NCBI GenBank assembly: GCA_028112705.1
Contig: JAOGYN010000014.1
Location: forward strand, 1-51,830
Direction: 5' to 3'
Source: GCA-002712045 sp028112705
Lineage (GTDB): Bacteria > Pseudomonadota > Alphaproteobacteria > Rhodobacterales > Rhodobacteraceae
Length of the DNA: 51,830 bases
Positions 35,215-44,436 of this stretch are shown here, one piece after another. The position numbers and the translations under genes were made by a program. The notes under the pieces were generated by a model. The model was given only the letters and a program-made list of their open reading frames with translations, ran no database searches and had not been told where the DNA came from. The stretch's first letter is position 1; every line of letters begins with the position of its first letter.

Positions 35215-35613
35215 TTGAAAGGAAACTTATTTTGTTCTACTTATGTTCTCATGAAAGCAATTAACATAATAGACCATAAGTGGCCTCGACCACCCTCAGC
35301 TCTACCACATAACAAATTAGATATTCCTCCTAATGGGTCGCTAGTTACAGTAGCAGGATTAGTTTTGGTTCGTCAAAAACCTAGTACAGCAAGTGGTGTC
35401 ATCTTTCTTACATTAGAAGATGAATTTGGTGTTTCTAATATCATAATTTGGCCCAATATTTTTAAAAAATTTCGCAACCAAGTGATTGGTGGAAGAATGC
35501 TCAAAGTAACTGGACGAATTCAACGAGAAGATAATGTAACTCACATAATAGCAAATTCTATTGAAGACATAAGTCTAATGCTAGATGATCTTTTAAGCAA
35601 ACATACTATTTGA
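35215..35613 (+). CDS. Orphan OB-fold protein, C-terminal domain of DnaE2/ImuC-type polymerase
   Basis: A 120-132-residue protein whose core matches the OB-fold near the C-terminus of error-prone DNA polymerase DnaE2 (ImuC). The key run is V-A-G-L-V-L-V-R-Q-K-P-S-T-A-S-G-V-I-F-L-T-L-E-D-E, then N-I-I-I-W-P, L-K-V-T-G-R-I-Q-R-E-D. None of the polymerase palm, fingers or PHP domains is present upstream: the frame is open only back to about 35131 and that part is not polymerase-like. The start is unsure (TTG 35215 or ATG 35251, neither with a good ribosome site). It may be a free-standing single-stranded-nucleic-acid-binding protein or the relic of a lost dnaE2. The domain itself shows no frameshift or stop, which favours a used protein. 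Confidence 0.7.
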   Translation: MKGNLFCSTYVLMKAINIIDHKWPRPPSALPHNKLDIPPNGSLVTVAGLVLVRQKPSTASGVIFLTLEDEFGVSNIIIWPNIFKKFRNQVIGGRMLKVTGRIQREDNVTHIIANSIEDISLMLDDLLSKHTI

Positions 35614-35725
35614 TAATTAATAAATAGAAAAATATATAATTTTAGGTTTAATTAATCTTTTAAAATTAATTATTATTTTCAAGCAAAAGCTTTTAATATA
35701 ATTATACAATGACTATACGATTATT

Positions 35726-37096
35726 ATGAAAAATATTGAGCCAGGAAGTCGTCCAGACTTAGCCAAAGCACAAAAAATATCAGAAACAAGATTAGGCCAG
35801 CCAAAGATTGGCATTGTGAGCCTTGGCTGTCCTAAAGCATTGGTAGATAGCGAAAGAATATTGACACGTCTTCGAGCAGAGGGATACTCTATTTCGTCAG
35901 ATTACAACGATGCTGAGGCAGTGATCGTAAACACATGTGGCTTTTTAGACTCAGCTAAGCTCGAAAGCTTAGACGCAATTGGCGAAGCCTTAAGAGAAAA
36001 TGGAAAAGTGATCGTAACTGGGTGCCTTGGTGCAGACCCGGAATATATTACAGGGGCACACCCAACTGTTCTTGCCGTCACAGGACCTCAACAATATGAA
36101 AAGGTATTAGACGCAGTACACACTGCTATCCCTGCAAGACCTGATCCTTTTATTGATCTACTTCCAGCTACAAATGTATCTTTAACACCAAGACATTATA
36201 GCTACTTGAAAATTTCAGAAGGGTGCAATCACAAATGTAAGTTTTGCATAATTCCAAGCATGCGGGGAAAACTAAATAGCCGGCCACCCCACGCTATATT
36301 AAGGGAAGCAGAAAAATTAGTAGATAACGGTGTTAAGGAACTTCTAATTATCTCCCAAGATACAAGCGCTTATGGTTTAGATTTGAAATATAAGGAAATT
36401 AATGGACATCGTGCTCATATTGTAGACTTAGCTCAAGATCTTGGTTCACTGGGCGTTTGGGTAAGATTACATTATGTTTACCCATATCCGCACGTCAGAA
36501 AGTTAATACCCTTTATGGCAAAAGGAGATATTTTACCTTACCTCGATATACCCTTTCAACATTCTCATCCCGATGTTCTGAAGAGAATGTCACGGCCCGC
36601 AGCAAGTAGCAAAACTTTAGAAGAAATCAGAGCTTGGCGAAATGAATGTGCAGATATTAGCATCAGATCCACTTTTATTGTAGGATATCCAGGAGAGAGC
36701 GAAAACGAATTTCAACACTTGCTTGATTGGTTAATCGAAGCCCAACTTGATCGAGTTGGATGCTTTCAATATGAAAATGTTAAAGGCGCAAGTTCTAATC
36801 ACCTGCCAAACCAAATAGCTAGAGAAGTAAAGGAAGATCGCTGGAATAGATTAATGGAGGTTTCCCAAAAGATTTCTGAAACTAAATTAGAGAAAAAAAT
36901 AGGCAAAGATTTAGATGTGATTATTGACTCAATTGAGTCTGATGGAGCGACATGTAGAACAATGGCAGATGCTCCAGAAATTGATGGCAACTTATTCATT
37001 GATAAAAATTTTGAAAAACTATCAGTAGGGGAAATAGTAAAAGTGACTGTGGATGGCGCCTCTGAATACGATCTTTGGGGGAAGTTAATAACTTAA
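35726..37096 (+). CDS. rimO: Ribosomal protein S12 methylthiotransferase RimO
   Basis: Radical-SAM enzyme that adds a methylthio group to the conserved aspartate of ribosomal protein S12. The 456 residues carry the N-terminal UPF0004 cluster cysteines at 35, 71 and 100 (S-L-G-C-P-K, N-T-C-G-F, T-G-C-L-G), the radical-SAM motif C-N-H-K-C-K-F-C (167-174), and a C-terminal TRAM domain (about 390-456). The RimO-specific S-L-G-C-P-K-A-L-V-D-S-E-R separates it from MiaB. The N-terminus has about 26 extra residues before the first strand. A single gene, 57 bases before the DCC gene. Confidence 0.96.
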   Translation: MKNIEPGSRPDLAKAQKISETRLGQPKIGIVSLGCPKALVDSERILTRLRAEGYSISSDYNDAEAVIVNTCGFLDSAKLESLDAIGEALRENGKVIVTGCLGADPEYITGAHPTVLAVTGPQQYEKVLDAVHTAIPARPDPFIDLLPATNVSLTPRHYSYLKISEGCNHKCKFCIIPSMRGKLNSRPPHAILREAEKLVDNGVKELLIISQDTSAYGLDLKYKEINGHRAHIVDLAQDLGSLGVWVRLHYVYPYPHVRKLIPFMAKGDILPYLDIPFQHSHPDVLKRMSRPAASSKTLEEIRAWRNECADISIRSTFIVGYPGESENEFQHLLDWLIEAQLDRVGCFQYENVKGASSNHLPNQIAREVKEDRWNRLMEVSQKISETKLEKKIGKDLDVIIDSIESDGATCRTMADAPEIDGNLFIDKNFEKLSVGEIVKVTVDGASEYDLWGKLIT

Positions 37097-37153
37097 AGTT
37101 CAATAAAATAATTACATATCGATTTTTAGAAACTTTGACCTATTTATAAGTAC

Positions 37154-37546
37154 ATGGATGAAAAAACTGAAATAATCTACAACGAGAACTGTCCTGTTTG
37201 TCGTTTCGAAATTAATCATTACAAAAAGTATGTCAAAAAGAATAAGCTCCCAATAACATTTATAGATTTAAATAAAGCAAATTTAGATCAATGGAATTTA
37301 ACGCAAGATCATGCTGCAAAAAAACTTTATGCATTTAAGGCCGGTGAGAAATTTGAGGGGATAGAGGCTTTTAGAGTTTTATGGTCTGAAATGCCAAAGT
37401 ACCAAGTTTTAGCGGCTCTAGTAAAAATTCCAATATTTAATCTATTATCAAAATCAACTTACAACTTAGTACTTGCGCCAATAATTTATCGAATGCATTT
37501 AAAGAGAGAAGCAAGACGACAGAATAATACTAATGAAAAGAATTAG
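37154..37546 (+). CDS. DCC-family thioredoxin-like protein (DUF393)
   Basis: A 130-residue protein of the DCC family, predicted thiol-disulfide oxidoreductases. The defining motif appears as I-Y-N-E-N-C-P-V-C-R-F-E (C-x-x-C at about residues 14-17; the usual first residue D of 'D-x-x-C-x-x-C' is N here). Downstream are L-N-K-A-N-L-D and a hydrophobic C-terminal part with I-F-N-L-L-S-K-S-T-Y-N-L-V. Its last four bases overlap the 3' end of the convergent DMGDH-like gene. The role is unknown; partners often include NAD-binding or lipid enzymes, none of which is visible here. Confidence 0.85.
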   Translation: MDEKTEIIYNENCPVCRFEINHYKKYVKKNKLPITFIDLNKANLDQWNLTQDHAAKKLYAFKAGEKFEGIEAFRVLWSEMPKYQVLAALVKIPIFNLLSKSTYNLVLAPIIYRMHLKREARRQNNTNEKN

Positions 37547-40041
37547 CCATCAACTCGAATACTCTCATTTTTAGGATCATAAGGGCTATCTTCAACAATT
37601 TTTGCAGCCCAACGTTTTCCCATGATTAAAACTTCCAACTCTTGCCCAACAATTGCTAATTTCTCAGAGACATATCCCATGCCAATTTGTTTATTGAATA
37701 CAACAGAAAAACCTCCTGAAGTAAGTCGGCCAACTTTTGTACCATTTTGAAAGAGCGCCTCTCGTCCCCAAGGGTCAGCATCATCTGGCCCATCAATTAA
37801 AAGTGTTACACACTTTGATCTAATACCTTTTTCAAGCATCTTTTCTTTACCCTGAAAAATTTTATCTAAATCTATAAACCGTGATAAATCTGCTTCTAAT
37901 GGGGTGGCATCTCTACCTAACTCTGTACCAAAAGCTCTATAAGACTTTTCTTGCCTCAACCAATTTTGGGCACGAGCCCCAACAAGTTTCATTCCATATT
38001 TCTTTCCCGCACCTTCCAGTAAATCAAATAAATAATTTTGCATTTCCATTGGATGATGGAGTTCGTATCCCAATTCGCCCGTATAAGCCACTCTAATAGC
38101 TTTAACTGGGCACATACCCAATTCAATATTTCGTGTAGAAAGCCAAGGAAAATTTTTATTAGAAAGAACTTTATTAATGTCTGCATCTTTTATTACTTCA
38201 CGCAACACATCTCGAGTTTTAGGTCCAGCTATCGCAAAAACACCCCACTGATTTGTGACATCGTGAACTTCAATATAACCAAATTCTTCTACTTTATCTT
38301 CAATAGATTTATATAAGTAGTCAGCATCATAATCCGTCCATGCCCCCGCAGAGACAAGATAATAATTATCCTCTCCATTTCGCACAATCGTATATTCAGT
38401 TCTCGTCGTACCACTTGGAGTTAATGCGTAAGTAAGATTTATTCTATTAACTTTTGGTAACTTATTACAAGTAAACCAATCTAAAAACTTAGTCGCTCCT
38501 GGTCCCTTAATAACATGCTTAGTAAAAGCTGTAGCATCTATTAACCCTACTCCATTTCTGATTGATTTAGCTTCCTCAACTGCATATTTCCACCAGGATC
38601 CTCGCCTAAAAGATCGGCTCTTTTTATCAAATTCTTTGTCTGCATTTTCTGGTCCAAAATAATTTGGCCTTTCCCAACCATTTACAAATCCAAATTGAGC
38701 ACCACGAGTTTTTTGCCTATCATATGCTGGAGCAGTTCTTAAAGGTCGCGAAGCAGGCCTCTCCTCATCAGGATGATGAAGCACATATACGTGATCATAG
38801 CATTCTTCATTTTTTCTAGCTGTAAACTCGGTAGTTATCCATTTTCCATAACGCTTTGGATCTAGTGAAGCCATGTCAATTTCAGCTTCTCCATTAACCA
38901 TCATTTGTGCCATATAGTAACCAGTACCACCAGCTGCTGTAATACCAAAACTAAATCCTTCAGCAAGCCACATATTGCGCAAACCTGGCGCTGGACCAAC
39001 CAAGGGATTACCATCTGGCGTGTAACAAATAGGTCCATTAAAATCATCTTTTAAGCCAGAATTTTCACATGAAGGGATCCGATGAATCATGGCCATGTAC
39101 TGATCTTCAATTCTCTCTAAATCCAATTGAAATAAATCAGCACGAAAGCTATCAGGCACTCCATACTCAAATCGTGCTGGAGCATTTTTTTCATAAACCC
39201 CAAGTATCCAACCACCGCGTTCTTCTCTTACATACGATTGAGCATCAGCATCTCGAATAACGGGATGCTCTGGATTGTTCTTCCGCCAATCAACCAAAGT
39301 AGGATCCTGATCAGTCACGATAAATTGATGCTCAACCGGTATTGCAGGGATCTTTAGGTTTAAAAGTTTAGCTGTTCTTTGTGCGTGATTTCCAGTTGCC
39401 GTAACAACATGTTCAGCACTAATTATTCTCTTTTCATCTGAAGGTAATAAATTACCTCCCTTTTCTACCATTTTAGTACAAGTTACATTCCAGGCAGAGC
39501 CTGTCCACTCATAACCATCTACTTGCCATTTGCGATCAATTATTACACCTCTTTGGCGCGCTCCTTTTGCCATCGCCATGGTAACATCTGCTGGATTAAT
39601 ATAGCCATCTGTTGGATGATATATTGCTCCCTCAAGATCACCAGTATTTATCAAAGGCCAACGGTCTTTTATTTGGGTTGGTGTTAACCACTCATAAGGA
39701 ATTCCAACCGTCTCTGCTGTGGAGGCATATAACATGTATTCATCCATACGCTCTTTTGTTTGAGCCATTCGTAAATTTCCAACAACTGAAAACCCTGCAT
39801 TTAGACCTGTTTCTTTCTCAAGCTCCTTATAAAACCTAACTGAATAATCGTGAATGTGAGTTGTCGCATATGACATATTGAACAAGGGTAATAAACCAGC
39901 TGCGTGCCAAGTGGAACCAGACGTTAATTCGTCACGTTCCAATAACATAACATCTTGCCATCCAAATTTAGCCAAATGATAAGCTATACCAGTCCCTACA
40001 GCACCTCCGCCAACGACTAAGGCTTTAACATGCGTTTTCAT
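37543..40041 (-). CDS. Dimethylglycine/sarcosine dehydrogenase-like FAD oxidoreductase with GcvT domain
   Basis: A two-domain enzyme of 832 residues. The N-terminal DAO-type FAD domain (about 1-400) has the Rossmann loop V-V-G-G-G-A-V-G-T-G-I and S-G-S-T-W-H-A-A-G-L, in which the histidine (about H46) is the covalent FAD site in mammalian dimethylglycine and sarcosine dehydrogenases. The C-terminal part (about 430-830) is a GcvT/aminomethyltransferase-like fold that binds tetrahydrofolate and carries the released one-carbon unit. It would demethylate an N-methyl amino acid such as dimethylglycine or sarcosine; the substrate is inference. ATG 40041 with GGAG upstream is the start; an upstream ATG at 40101 would add 20 non-family residues. 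It is convergent with the DCC gene (four-base overlap). Confidence 0.93.
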   Translation of the reverse strand: MKTHVKALVVGGGAVGTGIAYHLAKFGWQDVMLLERDELTSGSTWHAAGLLPLFNMSYATTHIHDYSVRFYKELEKETGLNAGFSVVGNLRMAQTKERMDEYMLYASTAETVGIPYEWLTPTQIKDRWPLINTGDLEGAIYHPTDGYINPADVTMAMAKGARQRGVIIDRKWQVDGYEWTGSAWNVTCTKMVEKGGNLLPSDEKRIISAEHVVTATGNHAQRTAKLLNLKIPAIPVEHQFIVTDQDPTLVDWRKNNPEHPVIRDADAQSYVREERGGWILGVYEKNAPARFEYGVPDSFRADLFQLDLERIEDQYMAMIHRIPSCENSGLKDDFNGPICYTPDGNPLVGPAPGLRNMWLAEGFSFGITAAGGTGYYMAQMMVNGEAEIDMASLDPKRYGKWITTEFTARKNEECYDHVYVLHHPDEERPASRPLRTAPAYDRQKTRGAQFGFVNGWERPNYFGPENADKEFDKKSRSFRRGSWWKYAVEEAKSIRNGVGLIDATAFTKHVIKGPGATKFLDWFTCNKLPKVNRINLTYALTPSGTTRTEYTIVRNGEDNYYLVSAGAWTDYDADYLYKSIEDKVEEFGYIEVHDVTNQWGVFAIAGPKTRDVLREVIKDADINKVLSNKNFPWLSTRNIELGMCPVKAIRVAYTGELGYELHHPMEMQNYLFDLLEGAGKKYGMKLVGARAQNWLRQEKSYRAFGTELGRDATPLEADLSRFIDLDKIFQGKEKMLEKGIRSKCVTLLIDGPDDADPWGREALFQNGTKVGRLTSGGFSVVFNKQIGMGYVSEKLAIVGQELEVLIMGKRWAAKIVEDSPYDPKNESIRVDG

Positions 40042-40242
40042 ACCAAAACTCCGAAATTCTATTTTATTACAACTCGCAGAATTATAAAAAAAGTAACTCA
40101 ATTTGCCGACTGAAACACACCCAAATCCGACTTATTTAGTTAAATTCTAATTTTGATTATCATATTTTTAAAAATTTTTACAATTTAAAATCAAGTAAAC
40201 GAACCATTAATATGAAAATTCTAGAATTTATTCACTAAACCC
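40042..40242. other. Intergenic region, nothing recognised
   Basis: About 200 bases between the oxidoreductase start and the trans-sulfuration gene stop. It is AT-rich and has a short self-complementary run (aaaaatttttaaaaattttta-like). I looked for a glycine riboswitch and found no matching conserved core. Confidence 0.6.
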
Positions 40243-41460
40243 TCAAAGTACTCTTTCCAAATCTAAGATTAAATCCTCTACATCTTCCAATCCAACAGAC
40301 ATTCTAAAAATACCCTCACCTGCAAAATTTTTGTAACTTTTTATCTGACTATCTGTTAATCTGAAAGAACCATTCACCAAATCTTCAGTTGGCATCCAGA
40401 AAATAAGACTTCTATGATGACCTAATGAGACAGCGTAGTGGATCACCTCAAGTTTTGCAGCCATTTTGTTTGCAAGTGCCTTTCCCTTTGCTTCATCTCC
40501 TACTTGAAAACTAAGCATAGCAGAAAAGTTATTCATCTGCGTTAAAGCCAAATCATGTTGAGGATGACTTTGTAATCCTGGATATTTAACATCACTAACG
40601 TTTGGATGTTTCTCCAACCATTTTGCCAAAGCCATAGCATTTTTTTGATGTGCCTCCATTCGCAAAGGTAAAGTTGATACACCCCTGGCAATTAACCAAG
40701 CATTAAATGGGGACATCACACCACCGTGATGAATCCCAGCTTCAAGTCTTAATTGTCCAATTAAGGAGCGGGAGCCAGCAATAACCCCACCTACAGCGTC
40801 ACCATGGCCACACAAATACTTAGTGGCTGAGTGCATTATCAAATCTATTCCAAGTTCATTTGCTTTAGTTCCTATTGGTGTTGAAAATGTACAATCAGCA
40901 GACAATAGGGCACCTGCTTTGCTTGCAATCTTTTTAACTGCCTTAATGTCAGTTAACCGCAAGATAGGATTAACTGGTGTTTCGATATGAATCAATTTTG
41001 TATTAGTTTGAATGGCTTCGGATAATGCTTCCAGATCAGACATATCCACAAATGTGGTCTCAATTCCAAACCGGGGTAGTGTATCTCTTGCTAACTCTGC
41101 TACTCCTGCGTAAGATACATCAGACACAATAACATGATCACCAGAAGACAAGAATGTCATAAATATTGCTGCAGCCGCTGCCATACCAGAGGCGGTGCAA
41201 AGTGCTTCCTCAACACCTTCAATTGCTGCAATTTTTTGTTCTAGCATAGAAACAGTTGGATTAGCCCAACGGGCATACAACCAAGGGCTATCTTCCGTCA
41301 AATCATGAGCAGAAAAACCTCCAGCTTCTTCACTTACAAATGTGGATGACATATGAAGAGGCGGAGCAGAAGCATTTGTTGCAGGATCTGGACCTTCGCC
41401 AGCATGAATTGCGGTTGTTCTAATACCAGTATAAGTATTTTTTTTCATTTTCTTCCCCAT
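40243..41460 (-). CDS. Trans-sulfuration-family PLP enzyme (cystathionine gamma-synthase/lyase-like)
   Basis: A 405-residue fold-type I PLP enzyme. Cofactor-lysine motif: H-S-A-T-K-Y-L-C-G-H-G-D-A-V-G-G (family S-x-T-K-Y-x-x-G-H). Other features are Y-A-R-W-A-N-P-T in the N-terminal part, A-S-G-M-A-A-A-A-A-I, and H-I-E-T-P-V-N-P. The family includes cystathionine beta- and gamma-lyases, cystathionine gamma-synthase and methionine gamma-lyase; sequence alone does not separate them. The start at 41460 has GAGGG eight bases upstream. It is divergent from the M3 peptidase gene. No sulfate- or methionine-metabolism neighbour is present. Confidence 0.9.
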   Translation of the reverse strand: MGKKMKKNTYTGIRTTAIHAGEGPDPATNASAPPLHMSSTFVSEEAGGFSAHDLTEDSPWLYARWANPTVSMLEQKIAAIEGVEEALCTASGMAAAAAIFMTFLSSGDHVIVSDVSYAGVAELARDTLPRFGIETTFVDMSDLEALSEAIQTNTKLIHIETPVNPILRLTDIKAVKKIASKAGALLSADCTFSTPIGTKANELGIDLIMHSATKYLCGHGDAVGGVIAGSRSLIGQLRLEAGIHHGGVMSPFNAWLIARGVSTLPLRMEAHQKNAMALAKWLEKHPNVSDVKYPGLQSHPQHDLALTQMNNFSAMLSFQVGDEAKGKALANKMAAKLEVIHYAVSLGHHRSLIFWMPTEDLVNGSFRLTDSQIKSYKNFAGEGIFRMSVGLEDVEDLILDLERVL

Positions 41461-41568
41461 GAATTTACCCTCAAAGTCATAAATATTTTTTCCTATAAGT
41501 CGAGTGTTTAAGACTGGAATCTTTCATTTTTATTAAATAACTATTAATTCAGAGAATTGGAGAATAAA

Positions 41569-43608
41569 ATGACAAACCCTTTATTAGAAAGATGGACTGG
41601 TCAGTATGAAATGCCACCATTCTCTCAAATACAAGATATCCATTTTGAAGAAGCTTTTAGTTTGGCCATGGCAAAAGCCAAGACTAATTATAAAAAAATA
41701 TATTCTAATAAAGATGCGCCTACTTTTAAAAACACAATAGAAGAAATGGAAAAAGCAGATAATGTTTTAAATAAAGTCAGCCGAATTTTTTTTAATCTAA
41801 CAGGAGCAGATAGCAATGTAGAAAGACAAAATATACAATTAAAAATCGCCCCTCAATTAGCCCAATTTAATTCAGAAATTTTGACTAATTCAAAGCTTTG
41901 GGCGCGAGTAAAAACGATATTTGAAAATAATGATAAAACGAGATTAACAAAGGAACAAATCCGAATAACTCACTTATACCACCAAATGTTTATTAGAGCA
42001 GGTGCAAAGTTAGTAGAAACAGAAAAGATACGTTATCAAGAGATTATGTCAAAATTAGCAATTTTAGGAACTAAATTTTCTCAAAATTTGTTAGCAGACG
42101 AGAGCTCTTGGTATCTGACACTAAGTTCTAATGATTTAGACGGATTACCAGAGTTCTTAATCGATTCACTTTCAAAAAATGCAGATGAGCAAAATGTGGG
42201 TGGTTATGTTATGACACTCAGTCGATCAACAGTTGTTCCATTTTTACAATTCTCATCTCATAGACACCTAAGAAGAAAAGTGTATGAAGCGTGGGTTTCA
42301 AGAGGCAATAACAAAGGTGATACTAATAATTTAGCAATCGTCTTAGAAACTTTGGAATTAAGAAAAGAACGCTCACAGATATTAGGATATGACAATTTTT
42401 CAAATTTTAAACTTGAAACGGAAATGGCCAAAACACCTGAGAACGTAAAAGAGCTTTTAATGTCGGTTTGGGAGCCAGCAAAACTTAAGGCTGAAAACGA
42501 TTCAAAACAGCTCCAAAATTTATTGTCAAACGACGGTGTGAATGATGTTCTCCAACCTTGGGATTGGAGATATTATTCAGAAAAAAGACGACTTAACAAC
42601 TTTAACATAAATGAAGTTGAAATACAAAATCATTTACAGTTAAACAAAATAATTGAAGCAGCTTTCTACTGTGCGAAACGCTTATTCAATCTAGATTTTA
42701 CATCTATTGAATTAAGTCTATATCATCCCGATGCTCGCGCATGGGAAGTTAAAAGAGACGGGGAGCATATGGCGATTTTTATTGGTGATTATTATGCTCG
42801 CAGTTCTAAACGTTCTGGAGCATGGTGTTCCTCCCTTCGAGGGCAATCTAAGTTTGATGGAAATGTACGCCCTATTGTTTTAAATATATGTAATTTTACG
42901 ATGCCCAAAGAAGGTAAACCTTGCTTGTTAAGTTTTGATGAAGCAACAACCCTATTTCATGAATTTGGCCATGCACTACACGTAATTTTATCTGATGTTT
43001 CGTACCCTTTTGTCTCAGGAACTTCCGTAGCAAGAGATTTTGTAGAGCTTCCAAGTCAATTATTTGAACATTGGTTAGAAGTGCCTGAAATATTACAAAA
43101 ATTTGCAGTACATTATGAAACTGGACAACCCATTTCAGAACAATTGATCAACAAACTACACAAGGCAAAAAATATAGACCAAGGATTCAGCACAGTCGAA
43201 TATGTTGCATCTGCAATAGTTGATTTATCTTTTCATGAAGGTTCTGTTCCAAAAGACCCACTACAAAGACAAAATGAAGTATTGAAAAATATTGGCATGC
43301 CATCTGCTATTGATATGCGACATGCAATATCTCAATTTTCTCACATCTTTTCTGGAGATGGCTACTCTTCTGGATATTATTCTTACATGTGGTCAGAAGT
43401 AATGGATGCCGACGCATTCAACGCATTTGAAGAAAAAAATGATCCGTTTGATGTCAAAACAGCAAAGGCTTTGCATGATTGTATTTTATCAAAAGGAGGT
43501 TCTGTTCCACCAGAAGAGGCATACATTAATTTTCGTGGGAAGCTACCAGACGTAAAAGCACTACTTGAACAACGTGGTTTTTTAGAGAAAACTTCGATTA
43601 AGAAATGA
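41569..43608 (+). CDS. M3-family zinc metallopeptidase (oligopeptidase A/Dcp type)
   Basis: A cytosolic peptidase that cleaves small peptides. With the start at ATG 41569 it has 679 residues, the usual length of oligopeptidase A and peptidyl-dipeptidase Dcp. The zinc motif H-E-F-G-H-A-L-H lies about two-thirds along (T-L-F-H-E-F-G-H), followed by the third ligand region V-E-L-P-S-Q-L-F-E. The S-G-Y-Y-S-Y-M-W-S motif near the C-terminus is also family-typical. The TTG at 41557 is rejected because GGAG sits 7 bases before the ATG. It is divergent from the trans-sulfuration enzyme. Confidence 0.95.
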   Translation: MTNPLLERWTGQYEMPPFSQIQDIHFEEAFSLAMAKAKTNYKKIYSNKDAPTFKNTIEEMEKADNVLNKVSRIFFNLTGADSNVERQNIQLKIAPQLAQFNSEILTNSKLWARVKTIFENNDKTRLTKEQIRITHLYHQMFIRAGAKLVETEKIRYQEIMSKLAILGTKFSQNLLADESSWYLTLSSNDLDGLPEFLIDSLSKNADEQNVGGYVMTLSRSTVVPFLQFSSHRHLRRKVYEAWVSRGNNKGDTNNLAIVLETLELRKERSQILGYDNFSNFKLETEMAKTPENVKELLMSVWEPAKLKAENDSKQLQNLLSNDGVNDVLQPWDWRYYSEKRRLNNFNINEVEIQNHLQLNKIIEAAFYCAKRLFNLDFTSIELSLYHPDARAWEVKRDGEHMAIFIGDYYARSSKRSGAWCSSLRGQSKFDGNVRPIVLNICNFTMPKEGKPCLLSFDEATTLFHEFGHALHVILSDVSYPFVSGTSVARDFVELPSQLFEHWLEVPEILQKFAVHYETGQPISEQLINKLHKAKNIDQGFSTVEYVASAIVDLSFHEGSVPKDPLQRQNEVLKNIGMPSAIDMRHAISQFSHIFSGDGYSSGYYSYMWSEVMDADAFNAFEEKNDPFDVKTAKALHDCILSKGGSVPPEEAYINFRGKLPDVKALLEQRGFLEKTSIKK

Positions 43609-43731
43609 TAAACCATTGTCACAATTATTTTGTTTATGCTATCCACGCAGGCAATACATAAAAATTTTGATAATATATATTTATTGAAATGTGCAAATTA
43701 GAAAATTAATTAAAACTAAATGGAGAGCCCA

Positions 43732-44436
43732 ATGACCATTCATATCGGTGCAAAAAAAACTGACATTGCTGAAACGGTACTCTTACCAGGAGATCCATAT
43801 AGGGCAAAGTGGGCAGCTGAAACATTTCTAGAAAACCCAAAACTAGTAAATGAAGTTCGAGGCATGTTAGGATATACGGGCACATGGAGAGGTAATAAAG
43901 TTACTATCCACGGATCTGGCATGGGCATGCCTTCATTATCCATATATGCAAATGAGTTAATAAAAGACTACGACGTTCAAACACTAATCCGTATCGGTTC
44001 ATGTGGCGGAATATCAGACAAAGTTGGTATTCGGGATATTATTTTGGCAATGTCTGCCTCTAGTATGTCTTCCATGAACAGGCCAATTTTTAAAGATTTA
44101 AACTTTGCGGCAAGTGCAAACTGGGATTTGTTAAATGAAGCAGCAAAAGTGTCAAAAAAGAGAAAGTCAAAAGTACATATTGGGAATATATTTTCTTCTG
44201 ATGTTTTCTATTCAGAACACCAAGATATTGATCTTGAAATGAGGCGGCATGGCGTATTAGCAGTCGAGATGGAGGCAGCAGAATTGTATACTTTAGCTGC
44301 TCGATACGACAGGAGAGCACTTGCTATTTTAACTGTAAGTGATCATTTAATAACGCATGAAGCTCTCCCATCCGAAGATCGAGAACGATCATTTGGTGAG
44401 ATGGTTGAGATAGCACTGGAGGCAGCATTTTCATGA
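43732..44436 (+). CDS. deoD: Purine nucleoside phosphorylase DeoD
   Basis: Converts purine nucleosides plus phosphate to base and ribose-1-phosphate. With the ATG at 43732 it has 234 residues. The start begins M-T-I-H-I-G-A, then T-V-L-L-P-G-D-P-Y-R-A-K-W (the family's P-G-D-P-x-R-A), M-G-M-P-S-L-S-I-Y, R-I-G-S-C-G-G and V-E-M-E-A-A-E-L-Y near the C-terminal half. GGAGAG five bases before that ATG fixes the start; the ATG at 43720 is upstream of it. The stop overlaps the aldo/keto reductase ATG by four bases, so the two are co-translated. Confidence 0.95.
   Translation: MTIHIGAKKTDIAETVLLPGDPYRAKWAAETFLENPKLVNEVRGMLGYTGTWRGNKVTIHGSGMGMPSLSIYANELIKDYDVQTLIRIGSCGGISDKVGIRDIILAMSASSMSSMNRPIFKDLNFAASANWDLLNEAAKVSKKRKSKVHIGNIFSSDVFYSEHQDIDLEMRRHGVLAVEMEAAELYTLAARYDRRALAILTVSDHLITHEALPSEDRERSFGEMVEIALEAAFS

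Noticed and set aside
40042..40242. Glycine riboswitch upstream of the DMGDH/GcvT-like gene
   Set aside because: I looked for the conserved glycine-aptamer core and saw only AT-rich sequence.
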